A stretch of DNA of 64,000 nt from Tubiluchus corallicola. Its lineage: Eukaryota > Priapulida > Priapulimorpha > Priapulimorphida > Tubiluchidae. This document shows positions 10,913 to 24,120 of this stretch, piece after piece. The translations under genes were made by a program, and so were the position numbers. The number at the start of each line of letters is the position of its first letter. The stretch's first letter is position 1. Location: positions 265,501 to 329,500 of the forward strand of contig JAQGDQ010000024.1 of the NCBI GenBank assembly GCA_030141605.1, read 5' to 3'. The notes below the pieces were generated by a model. The model had not been told where the DNA came from, did no database searches, and was given only the letters and a program-made list of their open reading frames with translations.

Positions 10913-13900
10913 GTAAACGATTTTATTGTTAAATAGCTGTAAGAACGATATTAATGTAGCACCATTTAGTAGGTCTTCATTTTGCCAATCAAATTTTACA
11001 TTTAGGATGACATTGTGCACCAAAAACAGATTCATTGCTCGGTGGCTTATTTAATATGTTTCTAGGTCGATTTAATGGAATCACGGTCATCGTGATTACT
11101 AATACAACATTTGATGAATCACCACTGGCTTGAAACTTACTTAATGTACTTACTTTCTTTACTTAATGTCGTGACTTATGCCTACCGCCCCCTCGAAGAC
11201 GATTCAGCAGTCTTCTTTCATCGGTCTAAGCTCCTTAAAAGCAGTAACTAATGTTTGCCTTGATATCTGTACGAGCCTCAGATCACTGATAAATGAGTAA
11301 ATGTTGTTATAATAATCCCCAGTAGTAATTTGCTTTTCCTATCTCTTGTTTGATTTGTATCTACCGCTTTTCAATTAGCTCCCAGTTTTCGGTTCGCTAA
11401 GTGACAAGATTTATCAGGCGGTTCGATTAGTTAATTTATGGGGTATTTGGCATTCTAGTGAAGGAGACAAGAAATTCTAATATTTAGCTGTAATTACTTG
11501 TTATCACTGTTGCCAGTCTGCAGCTTTATTTTCCTTCTAGTCTGCAAATAAGTAATGCAGTGTATTATTTAAGCTGCATGCAACGGGGGCATTCCGTGCG
11601 CCATACTCTGTATATTTTAGTGTCATAATTCATTTAATGAAATGTTAACATCATCCATATCGTTATCATCGTCGTGTTACGGATTATGGATGCCTTATTA
11701 AGATGATGGAATGCTGTGTCTTCTTTTTTGTTCACTTTTTTGAAACATACCTCCTCTTTGAAACCATTGATGAGCCCTTAGCTTTCCATTTGTATTTTCG
11801 AACAGTAATAGATAATGACACTGGAATTAAAGCTTTGTCTATTAAGGAATCACTATAAAATCTTTGTAATGAGTAGTAAACTGAAAACTAAAGTACTGGA
11901 TATGTAGTTCGTTTTTTGAGTACTTACTAAAAGACTCAAGAAATGTTCCAAGTCTCAATTATAAATTCACGCAACTTTTATGATTATTAATACATGTATT
12001 AATAATCCTTTGTGATGTTCGCTAGCATCTGCTGAGCCAAATTTATTACACTCATAAATTTAATAGGCGTTTTCGTAAACTGTTAGTTCTACGTGTCTGT
12101 CGTTAAACTGAATAGTCAGCAAAATCTGTCTCTACCTGTTACTAGTCTCTGTCTCTGCCATTTTCAGAGGCTACTTAATATTATACTATGGTGCTTTGCT
12201 AAGCTTACCTAAGCTTGAATAGCAAGGTCATGGTCTGACTCTGATGGTGGTGTGTGTTCTTCGTGTCGTTTTTAATTTGTCACGCATCAGGGTATCTCTG
12301 ACTCTGCATTCATTGATATGTCTCAGGTCTATATACTTAGCGAGGTATTTGTTAGGCCCTTAAGAAATGTTAAGTTATACGTGAGAAAAATGTCGCCACG
12401 GATCCCTCTCTGTAATTCTGGAAAGATTTTTTTCGGAAATGCATTTATCTAGCTCACTTACCTTGCATTTAGATAAACAGGAAGTTAAATTTTATTTCAC
12501 CAATCACTTGGATGATAGGAATGTGAATACAGTATAGAATGAAAGCAAAGAAGAAAAGATGCCGTTTTTGTTTTCGAGTGAAATTATTGGCTTCGATTCC
12601 TTGAAGTTGCGTAGACGTACAAACTTTGCAAATGATGAAAGTTCTTTTCTTTTGGTGATACTGACAAATTGCAGATTTTTTTATGTTTATCTATGTTAAC
12701 GATGAGTTAAAATCGTACTTCATAAAGAGTTTGCAATTAGTTCCTGGTGATCCTGATCAATCTGTGTTTTGAGTTTAAAAATCGTAGTGTAACCTAGTTT
12801 GTTTTAGGTTGGCGCTGTAAGCTAGAATGTGAGCAGTGCGAGAATGTCAATTGCACGAAATCTATACCGATGGCGACTTATACCGAATGTTGAGGTTGCT
12901 GTAATTTTCCCCCAGAAATTCTTAGCTATTTAACAATTATCTCTACTTGCTGCTGCTATCTATCTATAGATTATGTTATACTTATCGTAATTATGCTATT
13001 TTGTTAAAAAAACATGACCTTCTGATGGCCTGTAGGTAGACAGGTATAACCTTGAAAGTATCGCCCAGTTACATGGTTGTTTATCGAATTTGCACTCCAA
13101 GCTACATTCTAGGAAATTCACCGTTTTCTGTTTAGATTTACCAAAGTATTATTTGCCTGTGGGGCTTGGAGACAGCGCGAGAAGCTAATTTCATGTTTTA
13201 GCGCACTTTCGCCATATATAAAACATTTAATTTTATTCTCAGCATGCAGGAAATTTTAGATGCTCAGAGAAACACAGATTTTAGCAGACGGTTTTAGTCG
13301 CGCGCGGCTACAAGCTCGTGTCACTTACTGTAATGTTACGCAAGTCAGTTTGAAGCATTCACAATAATTTTCACATTCGTAAGGCCATTGTCCAACTGGG
13401 CTATATCTTTTACGCAGTACCATCCTATGTCGAGAACTTCTTACAAAATTTAATGAATCATTAAAATGCTTGTGTGTTGCCAGCTGCGAACGCTCAGCCT
13501 AGAAAGAGAAAATTGTTGTCATTCATGACTTTGATAAATCATCTTGTAATTATTTTGCTTTTAGGTCACAAACATCTTCATTTATTAATGAGTCGTTGCA
13601 TTGTAAATTATTTTGTTCATATATTTGTTGTAGTTATAAATTTTTATAAACTTTACTATTCGATTTTTAATGAATCGTTTGGCTCATTTCATAACTATTT
13701 TGATCATTAAATAAATGCGTTATTATATCTGCTGCGTAAAAGGCCTGTTATTGCCCCGTTTATTTTCTTGTTTTTGTATTATTGTAGAGTTTGTATTGTC
13801 ACTTTTATCATAGTCACTAGAAGTACTACTAATACTACTACTAAATATCTATCAGTGAGTACTGGCATTGTGAACAGAGCTCATTGTTTCGAGACTCAGT

Positions 13901-15996
13901 GCTGAGTTAGTTTTCACTATGATTTTGTGACTGTCAGTGAACTTGTGCTCTTTATTTAGCCTCGCTGATTTTCAAACTGTATCAAACATACATGTTGTTG
14001 GCCTAGAAAATTGCCGTTGGTTTTGCAGATGCTGCATTATATAGGCCACATTAATTAGACCAGGGCCTATCCTTGCTATGTGCAGTCATATGACTGTAAA
14101 TCAACGCAAAGGATTGCGACCGTAGGCCTGATATACTAGTGTATGTATGGGGTATATAAATGCTACCGAAGGCATGATATACGAGTATATGTAGAAGGTA
14201 TATAAATGCTATCTCTAACTAATGGCGGCATTTTTACTCCATCTCTGCCAGTATGTGAAACTGTAGCTTCATATATGTCCAGAAAGTGACTAAAAACCAA
14301 TATGGCATGTACAGTGTACACACTTAAATTGCAGAACTGCTTTGCTGATTATTAAAGCGTTTAATAAGCGAGATTAGCCTCGAAGAAAAGAAAATCGAGA
14401 AGAAAAATGTTTACTTTGTCACTTTAATATACGCTGAATAGTAAACAAGTTTTTGCAAGACTGTTGTCCTCTGATAGTGTCAACAGTAGGCCTACTTATT
14501 TTTGCAGACCTGTTATCGAGTGCTGAATTATCTACTGTTACAACTATTCTCATCAATTTCATGCCAAGTTGTGAGTTAAAATAGGGTAACATACTCTACA
14601 ACTAGCTGAACTAGTAAATAAAAAATAACACGGAAATGGGAAACCCTATTTTTCTCTGTTTTGATCTGCAAACAAATAACTGCAACACAGAGGTCACGCA
14701 GCAGTTCAGAAAGCGCATAACGTGCATGAACTTTCCCTCACCCCAACTTTCCTAGGTCGGAAGTGGTGTACTGCGCGTGCGTTGACGGGGTTTGATAATT
14801 TGATTATTGTCAGGTAACTCGTCGCCAGCAGCAGCTGACAGATGGCAAGACCTGGAAGGAATATTTAAAATACGCAAGTATGTAGACTGGAGCCCGCATA
14901 TCAACAACTGGAACATTACCAGAGCTAATACAATGCAGTACGGTTCCAAGATAACAGTATGATCTAGTCGTCGCATTTTCAGAACAGAACCACACGCAGT
15001 ACCTAAATTAATGAATGCTACAATAGCATATGTTTTGCTCTTTAATCAGATTGTGTAAAGGTGCGCTAGCTCACAATGCTTCACTTTCATCAACGTATGG
15101 ATCTTTTTGTAGAAATACCCCTGGTAATTAAGAAAAACTCAAGACGAGCATTAAAGGGGTTTTGGAACAGCAACCTAGTCAAATCATTCTGCTTAGAAGG
15201 TAGACCACCGTATTCTCCAGGAATCAAGAAAGTCCAAAGTTTAACCCTTATATATAGCTGGCCAACCTATTCAATCATCTCCAATGTTCACTGCCTTGAT
15301 CATTCGGATCTAATCCAGGCTGTATTCCATTTTTTCACGTCCTTCCTGTCTTCCTTCCAAAATTTAATTAATATTTTAGTGGGTTTATAACCATCATTAA
15401 TAATAATATTGACAATAATTAGAAAGTTTCTGAAGATGTCACGAGAACATGTCTGAACCTGTTTAGTTTATTTTCTTGCAATTCGCCATTCGTTTAACAG
15501 TAGTCAGAAATGTTTCGTAAATAATGAACACGCAAACAGTTTATTATATAACATGAATACGTAGTTATAATCACGTATTTAATAAGCGACAAATAGGGAT
15601 ACAGATAACACATGTTCTTGACTGATAAGTGATGACAGAAATAGCAAAGTTCGCATCTGTGTACATATAGCTCCACACCTGTTTAAATAAATTAAAATGA
15701 ACTATTAGTATAAGTTCGTAAGTTGCATCTATAAATAGCTGCATTAGTGATCTAAGGATCATTATTATCTGCGATATGGTTCATAGTAAGATAAGGGCCA
15801 GAGTGCAGTTTGTCTAACAATTTGTCACGTTTATCAACATCTGCCCATACTATGTTGCATGATTTTGTATGTCATGAGTTTACTTCTAGAGCTCTAGTAT
15901 ATCGTGTTATTGTTGGGCATAAAAGCTTAATAATCAATTAAATAATGTGATACTATATTCATCAAGTGATAAGCTACTCAAATCAGAGAAAATAAT
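10913..15996. other. Probable 5' intron/UTR region of the SLC16 gene
   Basis: No convincing exon. It contains a two-copy 46-bp tandem repeat at 14121-14212. An ATG frame at 15076-15390 (104 residues) shows no domain, no repeat and no convincing splice context, so it is not called. Confidence 0.5.
14121..14212. repeat. Two-copy 46-bp tandem repeat
   Basis: Copies at 14121-14166 and 14167-14212 share the cores GATATACNAGT and GGTATATAAATGCTA with several substitutions. Each copy contains a TATA-like GGTATATAAA. No function is assigned. Confidence 0.7.
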
Positions 15997-16116
15997 ATGT
16001 TGCTAAATGCAGTTTTAAGTGAAAGTAATTTGCTCTCTGTGCCATTTTTTGGCGATGAAGTCAAAACTACACTTGTCGAAGCGAGCCTCGGTAGCGCTGC
16101 TAGTTTTGAAAGTGAG
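15997..16116 (+). CDS. Candidate alternative first coding exon D of the SLC16 gene
   Basis: A 40-codon ATG frame starts MLLNAVLSESNLL and ends ASFESE at GTATTG in phase 0, in frame with the exon at 16446 only 0.33 kb downstream. Codon content is locally richer in GC (GCG, AGC, CTC, GGT, GCT) than the flanks, which favours real coding. The frame continues open past the donor to 16194, so it could also be a short unrelated ORF. The donor is weak. Confidence 0.3.
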
Positions 16117-16460
16117 GTATTGGAGAAAAGAATCCACGTTGACAATTCTTTCAGTAGTTTTGTAGTAATAAAAACCATTTTTGTTGTGATTTGAATACTT
16201 ATATAATTTCAAGTTAACACAGCTTATTCAAGACTTACAGCATTTCGACCAACCTAGAATCAGTCAATTTGACCGATGCAAGAAAGGAACAAACAAGCAA
16301 AATTAGCCTGTTGAATTTTAATTTCTGAATTTTAACGATTTGATCAACAACATTGTCAAACGAAATGCTTTCTGAATTCAGTCTGAATTCCAAAAACGTA
16401 CTTATGACACGACATTTAACGCTGCTTGATTGATTTATCTTGCAGGAAGTAATTCCAGAA

Positions 16461-19400
16461 ATGTCTGCTTTGGACCAGAAACAAGGATTGCCAGACATCA
16501 AACGACAACACCTCCTGTCAGAGTGCACTCTGGGAAGTGAGTATGTTGAGGAACAGCTTATACCCACTCCTCCTGATGGTGGCTGGGGATGGGTTATTGT
16601 CGCAGCCTCATTCATGCTGAACCTCATTGTGGATGGCGTCTGTTATAGTTTTGGCTTGTGGTTGACACAGTTCATTGAATATTTCAACTCAAGTTCAGGA
16701 CAAGCAGCAATGGTTGGGTCATTGATGGCTGGTTTCTATCTATTGATAGGTAAGTCAGAATTATTAGCATTACCAGTTATATTTCATTGGTTTTATTTAG
16801 TTGGTTGCAATCTATTTAGACCAATTAAAATGATAACAGCATAGCACATACACGTTTAGTCCTCATTATTATTGTTTTTTTTCTATAATTAAAACAAAAA
16901 ATAGAGAAATCGGACACCAAAAGCTCCAAACCGTGGTGTTAGTTTCACATGGAATGAAACCAGTATTAGCACAAACACAGCCAGTAACATACAGAGAGTT
17001 TTAATTTTTAGCGGTATTGGTTAAATAAGAAGCCTTATCAAGTCTTAATGAACTTAATCATTGTACTGATGGGGATTTGAGATTCATTAATAAGGTGAAC
17101 ACACATTTGCACACTATAGAGATTATGAAAGTTATGTAGCTCTAACTTTACGATTGTTTTCATGTGAACCATAATATTTTAAAGTGTTATACATATCATA
17201 TCATTGATATAGTAACGTACATGTAAGTAATTATTATTCAGTAATTAGTATCATAACGTGGTCAGATCATCTAACATGTAACTATGATTAAAGTATTGGA
17301 ACGGCACAGTTTTGCACTGGACCCGTAAGCCATTTCTTAAATACACACTGAGATATCATAATTATAACCGAGGACATTTAATTAGGTACTTGTAATAAGA
17401 ATCACTTAATAACAGTTTGATTCACATAATGAGTTGAACAGTTTTTCTACTTAAAGACGTAATGTAAACTGGAATACAAAAAAACTTGCAACTATTGATT
17501 CACAAATTGTAGCACAATTTAATTTTTTGCAATCTAGGTCCTGTTGCAAGTGCACTGACAAACAAATATGGTTGCCGACCTGTGAGCATTGCTGGGAGCA
17601 TAATCACATCGATGGCATTTCTGTTGAGCATTTTTTCACCCAGCATATCCATTTTAATTTTGACTTATGGAGTGGTTGCAGGTAGTGTAAGCCTTCAAGA
17701 TGTATAGTTATAAGTTATAAGTAAAAGAAGAAGATGACTGAATAATGATCAAGAACATTTAAAAGTAATCTGTTTTTTAAAGTCATCTTTGTTATAACTG
17801 CACATTTCCAAGATCTTAGGATCTCGCTCGTGTGACTGTAAAATTGATTGCACACATAACCTTTGAAGTGTTAGTTTTTGTTTAAAGAATATTACACTTT
17901 TGCTGTAACTAATTGCAACAATAAAGTGTATTATTGTTTACTGTTATTGTAGTGCATGACTGCAAGAAACATGCAAACTTAAAATCACTAGTCTCTTTTG
18001 ATAATATTCAGTGATATTTTTCACTTTTTAGGAATTGGTTTTGGTTTAATGTACTTACCGGCCATTGTCAGCGTGGGATATTATTTTGAAAAGAGACGCG
18101 CATTTGCAACAGGAATAGCTGTTTGTGGTTCCGGTGTCGGAACATTTTTGTTTGCGCCATTTGTAAAATACTTACAAAGCATTTATGATTGGAAGGGTGG
18201 GACAATGATTATTGCTGGTATTGTACTGAATGGAATGGTATGTGGCTGTCTAATGAGACCTCTAGTTGCAGAAGCAGAAAAACCAAAACAGCGTATGAAA
18301 TCTTTAATGGAAAGAATGCAAGAGGCAAAGCAGGCAAGAATTCGGACGTTTTCTGATTGTCCAGATGACGGAAGTGTGCACATCGATTATGGAGCTGCAG
18401 AACAGGTTGAAGCTAGACTTAAAGTTCTCTCTGCAGGTGATGCAAATATGGTTAACGATGAAAGTGATCATAGTGCTACAACAGATGACTCTGGATTTCG
18501 CTCTAGAGGTGCATCTGGTACAAAAGAGCAGACAGCTGATGAGGCTGAAGCCACTATAGAGTCTGCATTAGTGCATTCTCCGGAGACGCAAACGTCTTCT
18601 TCCAAAAGTCATGCAACAACGCCTGTTGGAAATGGCCAAATTCCAGAAATAAAACTAAATGCTAGAGAGCATTCTGAAGTGAGCATGGAAAGATATTGTG
18701 AGAGCTCCACACCAGCGAAATACAAACTTCCGTTTTCTAGAATTAATCAAATACGTCGTGAAAACAGTTATCCTGGACATTTGCGTAGAGAAAATAGTTA
18801 CCCAAACAGTAGTGGAATAATTAATAAAAACTTGCAATTGGCACATGTTGCAGAAGGGCAAGCGTGCATATCTTCACTTCATAACATTCCCACTCAATCA
18901 CATAAAGTACCAGTAAATAAGGCTTTGTTGGCTGTTCAAGCTTCCAATCCAGACATGTTGATAAACAGCACATCATCACTACGTTCGTTTGCATTAAAGA
19001 GACCCAGTTATCAAAGGATAACGAGTATGCACACAAGCAAGACATCTCTTCGTGATCCTATAAAGGAATTTAAGCGGCCTTTGTATCGTCGTGACATATT
19101 CTTCAGTGGCAGCATAATGAATTTGCCAGAGTTTCAATCTCAACCAAACATGAATGCATATCTGACAAGCATTACGAGTCTACCCCTGGAAATGGCTGCC
19201 TCTATGTATCTAGAGCCCGCAGACGAGGTTGATGGGGGCTTCCTCGCAAAATGTTGTGGTCCTGAGATGAGAAGCATTCTTGGGGAAATGTTGGACTTCT
19301 CTTTATTGAAGAATGTTTATTTCTTGTTGATATGTTTATCGAACATTTTTGCTTTTGTTGGTTTCTATGTGCCATTTGTATATACGAACAATCGTGCCAT

Positions 19401-21158
19401 AGAGCTAGGCATCTCACCAACAAAGGCAGCTTTGTTATTATCAGTGATAGGTGTTGCAAATACTGTCAGCCGTGTGTTGGCTGGGTGGATATCTGATCAT
19501 CCAAAAGTTAATGCATTACATATCAACAATGTCTGTCTACTGGTTAGTGGCATCAGCACAATGTTGGTTCCTATTTGCTCCAGTTTCGTCTCTCTCGTCA
19601 TCTACTGTGCAGTCTTTGGTGTCACTATAGGTTAGTATATTTAATTATTGAATCTTTCATTGTTGCTATGTCTTATTGATATAAATCTACATCTGTGTAT
19701 CTGTGCACCTGTACAAGTCGACGTATGATTTAGTTTTTGTTCCTGTAGATGGTAAGCCTGCATCCTGGTGAATATACATTTTTAAAATTGTATTCAGTGC
19801 TTCATAGATTTATGACTTGTGTTTTATTACAAAAGCCTGGATGACTTTAACTGGCTGCTGCAATGTAATGAAGTTCACTGGAAATTGAAAAACTTTGGCT
19901 TATCCTCTTCTTAGCCATTCTTATTATTCTTTAGCCAGGTGTTAAAGTTTAGTTTAATAAATGTATGTCACTCTATCATCATCAAGTACTTTATTCATAG
20001 TGCACTGGTAACCTCTTTGACACACTTTGATTATTTAAATAAATGCAGTTTTGCCAGTACTTTAATACATGTGATTACATATATGTCTTATTGTTTCAGC
20101 TGCATATATCTGTCTAACATCAGTCATTTTGGTAGATCTGCTGGGACTGAGCAAGCTAACTAATGCATTTGGTCTACTCATGTTATTTCGTGGTATCTCA
20201 TGCATGGTTGGCCCGCCGTTAGCTGGTAAGCTCTCAACTAGTAATAAATTAATTAAAAATAAGAAAATATTACTTGGAAGCCTTTATGACAACCATATAG
20301 GTCAAAGACCTCAAAAATAGTAACTGTATGGCATTTTCATACATTCAACACTGGCACCCTGGTTTCTCCTATCAAACAAACACTTATAGAGTGTTTGTTG
20401 CGCTATTAGCTACTAAAATCATGTTAGTCATTTCAAATTATTTATATGCCTTGACAAAGAATGGTCAAAGTCATTTCATATAATGTTTTCCTGACTAACA
20501 TTCCCGGCTATATGTGTAATGTGCATATTCAGTAACAGTAAGAGGATATTCAGTGGTTGAATCAGTTACTACTGGGCAGTAAATTAGTGCTTTTTACAAT
20601 TTATTTATAATCACACTGTGCGGGTGGTATTATGGATGGTATAATTGCATGGTGCAGAGGTGACATTCAGAGCACAAATCAAACTGGCTTTTCCGAGTTA
20701 CTTTTTAGGTGTAACATATTGTAAGGAAACACACTAGTTTTTATGCAGGTCCATTTGACTTAAGAGAAGTTTTCCTGGAATAAATTAATATCACAACATA
20801 TCTGTGGTTTTTGGGATCAGTAAGCGAGAGAGTAATCAGTAATTTTTTTTATTGTAAACTGATTTCTTATTCTTGTTATCATGTATAAAAAAGTGAGAGT
20901 TTTATCATTTGCGTTGTCTACATTTCAGGTGTTGTCTATGATGCTGCAGAGGACTATTCTGTGTCATTTGTTTTGGCAGGAGTCTTTCTGTCGCTAGCAG
21001 GTGCTATTAGTGGATGTATTCCTCTTGTTATCATGGGCAGGCAGAAGAAAACTCCAGCTGCGTGCTACGAGGACCAGGAGCAGCCCTACCAAAATACAGT
21101 AATTCGAGAGGAACCGGAACCAAGTGATATGAACCATCATGTTGAGTCTGTAGTTTAA
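16461..21158 (+). CDS. SLC16/MCT-type monocarboxylate transporter, long-loop form (5 coding exons)
   Basis: A 12-TM major facilitator of the SLC16 (MCT) family, expected at the plasma membrane and carrying monocarboxylates or related small solutes; the substrate cannot be told. Exons: 16461-16749, 17538-17681, 18032-19630, 20100-20225, 20929-21158, all joined in phase 1, total 796 codons with TAA. Both family signatures are present: PPDGGWGW before TM1 (about residues 37-44) and [18 protein letters not shown] around TM5 (about 162-179). The cytosolic loop between TM6 and TM7 is about 345 residues (roughly 223-566), making the protein about 795 residues against the usual 430-520. The loop is Ser/Thr-rich and holds two RRENSYP motifs. 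The ATG at 16461 is the first in a frame already open from the acceptor at 16445, so upstream coding exons are possible. The C-terminal tail is short and acidic. Confidence 0.93.
16750..17537 (+). other. SLC16 intron between exons 1 and 2
   Basis: GTAAGT donor at 16750 and CTAG acceptor at 17536-17537, phase 1. AT-rich, with no other feature seen. Confidence 0.85.
17682..18031 (+). other. SLC16 intron between exons 2 and 3
   Basis: GTAGTG donor at 17682 and T-rich AG acceptor at 18030-18031, phase 1. No other feature seen. Confidence 0.85.
19631..20099 (+). other. SLC16 intron between exons 3 and 4
   Basis: GTTAGT donor at 19631 and TTTCAG acceptor ending at 20099, phase 1. No other feature seen. 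Confidence 0.85.
20226..20928 (+). other. SLC16 intron between exons 4 and 5
   Basis: GTAAGC donor at 20226 and TTTCAG acceptor ending at 20928, phase 1. No other feature seen. Confidence 0.85.
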
Positions 21159-21600
21159 ATGCCCAGAAAAGGCACTTGGCATGAACGTGATGAATAATAT
21201 GTGATAATACTGAGAATTAGTTTGAGTTTCGAGAAATTTGTAGAGACATGATCTGCATTTTGTTGACATTATTCCTGTATGTGTACATACGAGGATATTT
21301 ACTCTCAGGTGTTTTAAGATGTTAGTTTTTGCTCACTCGTACAAACATAGCTACACTATCGCTTCATAAATTACCAGTTAGTTTTGTTTATTCATTATTT
21401 AAACAACATTGCCACTTCTGCATGCTGCTGTGTATGTGTATATATTTATTCTCTAAATTGCTGTCTAAGCTTATGAAATTCACTGCAAATTTAACTACGA
21501 GAAAATCTGTAATGATGTGCATAGCTGGGGAGCAAAATCACCCAGTAAATTTGTTTCAGCGAATTTACTGTCAGTTTTGGTGTGACTGATTGACGAGTAC

Positions 21601-21606
21601 AATAAA
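21601..21606 (+). promoter_or_regulatory. Candidate poly(A) signal of the SLC16 gene
   Basis: AATAAA about 440 bases after the stop, with a T/GT-containing segment following. A second AATAAA at about 22482 could serve a longer 3' UTR. Confidence 0.45.
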
Positions 21607-22981
21607 GTGTATATCATCTATAGGTTCTTTAAGTAAGCATTAAACTTACACAGCATTAAACAGTGATGAGACTGTGATTAACTGAAAAGGAAAATTGTAA
21701 TGATATACCAGAAAACACAGTACTTGGATGGACAATAACAGAAATTACTAATTATTATTTTTGGCTCTGTAGTCAATTACTATAATTTTTATTACCTAAT
21801 ATTATTGTTTAGTGACGTAAACAAAGAGTGTTAAATTATGCATATAGATGTGACAAATTTGCCTTTCACAGCAGTTTCGTTTATGACAAACACATCGCAC
21901 ATCAATGTTCTTGTGTCTTGTTTCCCAAACTTTTTCTGTATTTCTACAGTATTAAAATCCATATTTTTGATAGCAAAAATTAACCACTTGGTAACTGATT
22001 ACTGGGCAAATTATTCACTTTGTGCGTTTTATACAATCAACTGCAAATTGTTAATCCATTTGCTTTTTGCTAAATTAAAGAATGCCAAAATATGTTCTAT
22101 AAGGCAACTCTAAGGTAACCTTTGACAATGATGGTCCAACATTTGATGATCAGTTCGCATAGCTTCGCAAATTTTAGTCTGACTTTTTTTAAAATCTTCA
22201 AAAAAAATGCATAAACACTTTGAGTGCATAGTGTACAATGTATAGCGTTTTGCTTTTCTAAATAGTGACTCGTTTCCTTTCACTCTGTGCTTATCTAAAA
22301 TATAAGTTTTATTTTGTGACTGTAGGTGGCTCTAGTGTGCAGGAAACAATCTTAAATTTTATTGATGATAATGAAGTGGTAACATTAAATCTGTGGACTG
22401 TCACTCATATTTGCTATAGAAGACCTACTATAAGTGTGTTGTATAATATTATAGATATTATATTGTACAGTACGTAAAAGTAATAAATATATAAATTATG
22501 AGTTATATTAATAAAATCTACTTTAAATATTTGTTATCAAAAAAACAAAAGCTTTAATTACACTTAGCGCCAAAAAGTATTCAATAAAAATTATAACACT
22601 GGGTTAATACAATTTACAAACAGTGAATAAATAGCGAACAAACAGTGAAAACTATATACTCTGTTACAAAATAACAACAAGATTTAGGATTATGGCATCG
22701 GCACAAACAACATGGACAGTACCAGGAATTTTTTTCACGACTTTTTAAACGTTGATATGCCACAGAATATTATATTGGTGGGTAAACAGGATTTTATCTA
22801 TTATGCAACAAAGATCAAGATTGTAAGCAACGACATAAAACCGAGTGGTAACTAATTACTGTAATTGATTATCGTATATACACAGCTGTACTTTAGAAAT
22901 GACGAAGTGTTTTATTTCGCGGATTACTGCACTCTGGAAGGAATCCATTAGATTCCGTGTACTGCATTAGAACTAACTTAA

Positions 22982-23225
22982 GGCCCCTTTTGATTAGCGA
23001 TTTTCTCGCTGTGATTATCGCCCCATTTTTGATGTTCAGTGAAAATGAATGTCGCTCTTTATATCGCTCGAGTGTTTCCACTATAAGCGACTATGGCGTA
23101 GCGAGGGAAAACTCAAAGATGCAAGAGCTTTTTCTCGCTGCAGCGAGACGAATCGCTATTGGCGTTTTTGTCATTTTCACCAGCGATATCTCTTCTAGCT
23201 GCGATTAATGTTTTCACGGGTCGTT
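22982..23225. mobile_element. Foldback/MITE-like element rich in AGCGAT/ATCGCT
   Basis: The motif AGCGA and its complement recur many times within about 250 bp. The segment ATTAGCGATTTTCTCGCTG (from about 22994) is approximately mirrored by the complement of the segment around 23133-23163. A looser inverted match joins the left GGCCCC end with CGGGTC near 23215. This is the look of a small non-autonomous DNA transposon, but termini and target-site duplication are not clear. Confidence 0.4.
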
Positions 23226-23470
23226 TTTGTAGCGATATTGCTTTCAGACAGCAATTAAACCTACGTGATAGGCAACATTTCTTAGCGATTATTAACATAA
23301 TGAAAATGATAGTGATAATCAGGATGACAAATATAATGGCGATGATGATGACGATGACGACAACGATAATGATGACATTCATGACGTTGGCGACAATGAC
23401 TAGTATAATAATGGAGGCTATGGAAATGATTATCAGTATTAAAAATGATGATATACTAACAACGTAATTC

Positions 23471-23590
23471 ATAATGATGATGGTGATGATGACAATGTTG
23501 ATGATGGTGATAATGGTGATGATGATGATGATGATGATGATAATGATGATGATGATGATGATGATGATAACGACAACAATAATGATGGTG
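23471..23590. repeat. GAT/ATG trinucleotide tract
   Basis: Imperfect then nearly perfect GAT repeats. It belongs to a wider GAT-rich zone from about 23300 to 23720 that produces spurious long Ile/Met/Asp frames on both strands. Confidence 0.9.
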
Positions 23591-24120
23591 TCAATTACAT
23601 ATTTCTATATAATGATAATGATATTGCCATAATAATGATGGTGACAAAGCTGACGATAATGGCAACGTTGGTGACCACAATGAAAATGGCATTTTCTTGG
23701 CAATGATGGTGATGATCACTGTAAATATGACAATCAGTCTTTGGAGGTGCTGAAAGAATGACAAAATCACATTTAAATTTGAACACAATGCAACGACATA
23801 AGGCAACGGTGATTTACAGCAAGACAAGCTTTTTGAAAAGGCTTCTGAATAGCATTCGTCAAAACGAGGTTGCAAATAAGATGTAATTAACGAAAAACAT
23901 TCAAATGAAAACAAAACAACTTAGTTTCGCTGATAAGATAATAAAACAATAGTTATAACACACTGATTAGCATGACCCGATGTTAAATTATGAAAACATT
24001 TGCGCTCAACAAGATGGTAGTGGTATTTTGTCACAGTAATAATTTCTCTTAATAATGGAGGTAAATCTAGACGTATATCACTTAAACAATTGAGAGTTGA
24101 TTGCAGCTACACAATTAATC

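Larger units (their letters stand above)
21159..24120. other. Convergent intergenic region between the SLC16 and ZP genes
   Basis: Holds the 3' UTRs of both genes, a foldback element near 22982-23225 and a GAT-rich tract at 23471-23590. The + strand frame at 21838-22113 lies in presumed 3' UTR, has no domain and is not called. Confidence 0.6.

Noticed and set aside
15076-15390. 104-residue ATG frame upstream of the transporter
   Set aside because: No domain, no donor in a useful phase and ordinary composition; chance is likely.
16235-16627. 130-residue minus-strand frame
   Set aside because: Antisense shadow of the first SLC16 exon, without motifs.
23113-23472. Ile/Met-rich frames on both strands
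   Set aside because: They come from the GAT-rich low-complexity zone; no domain and no splice context.
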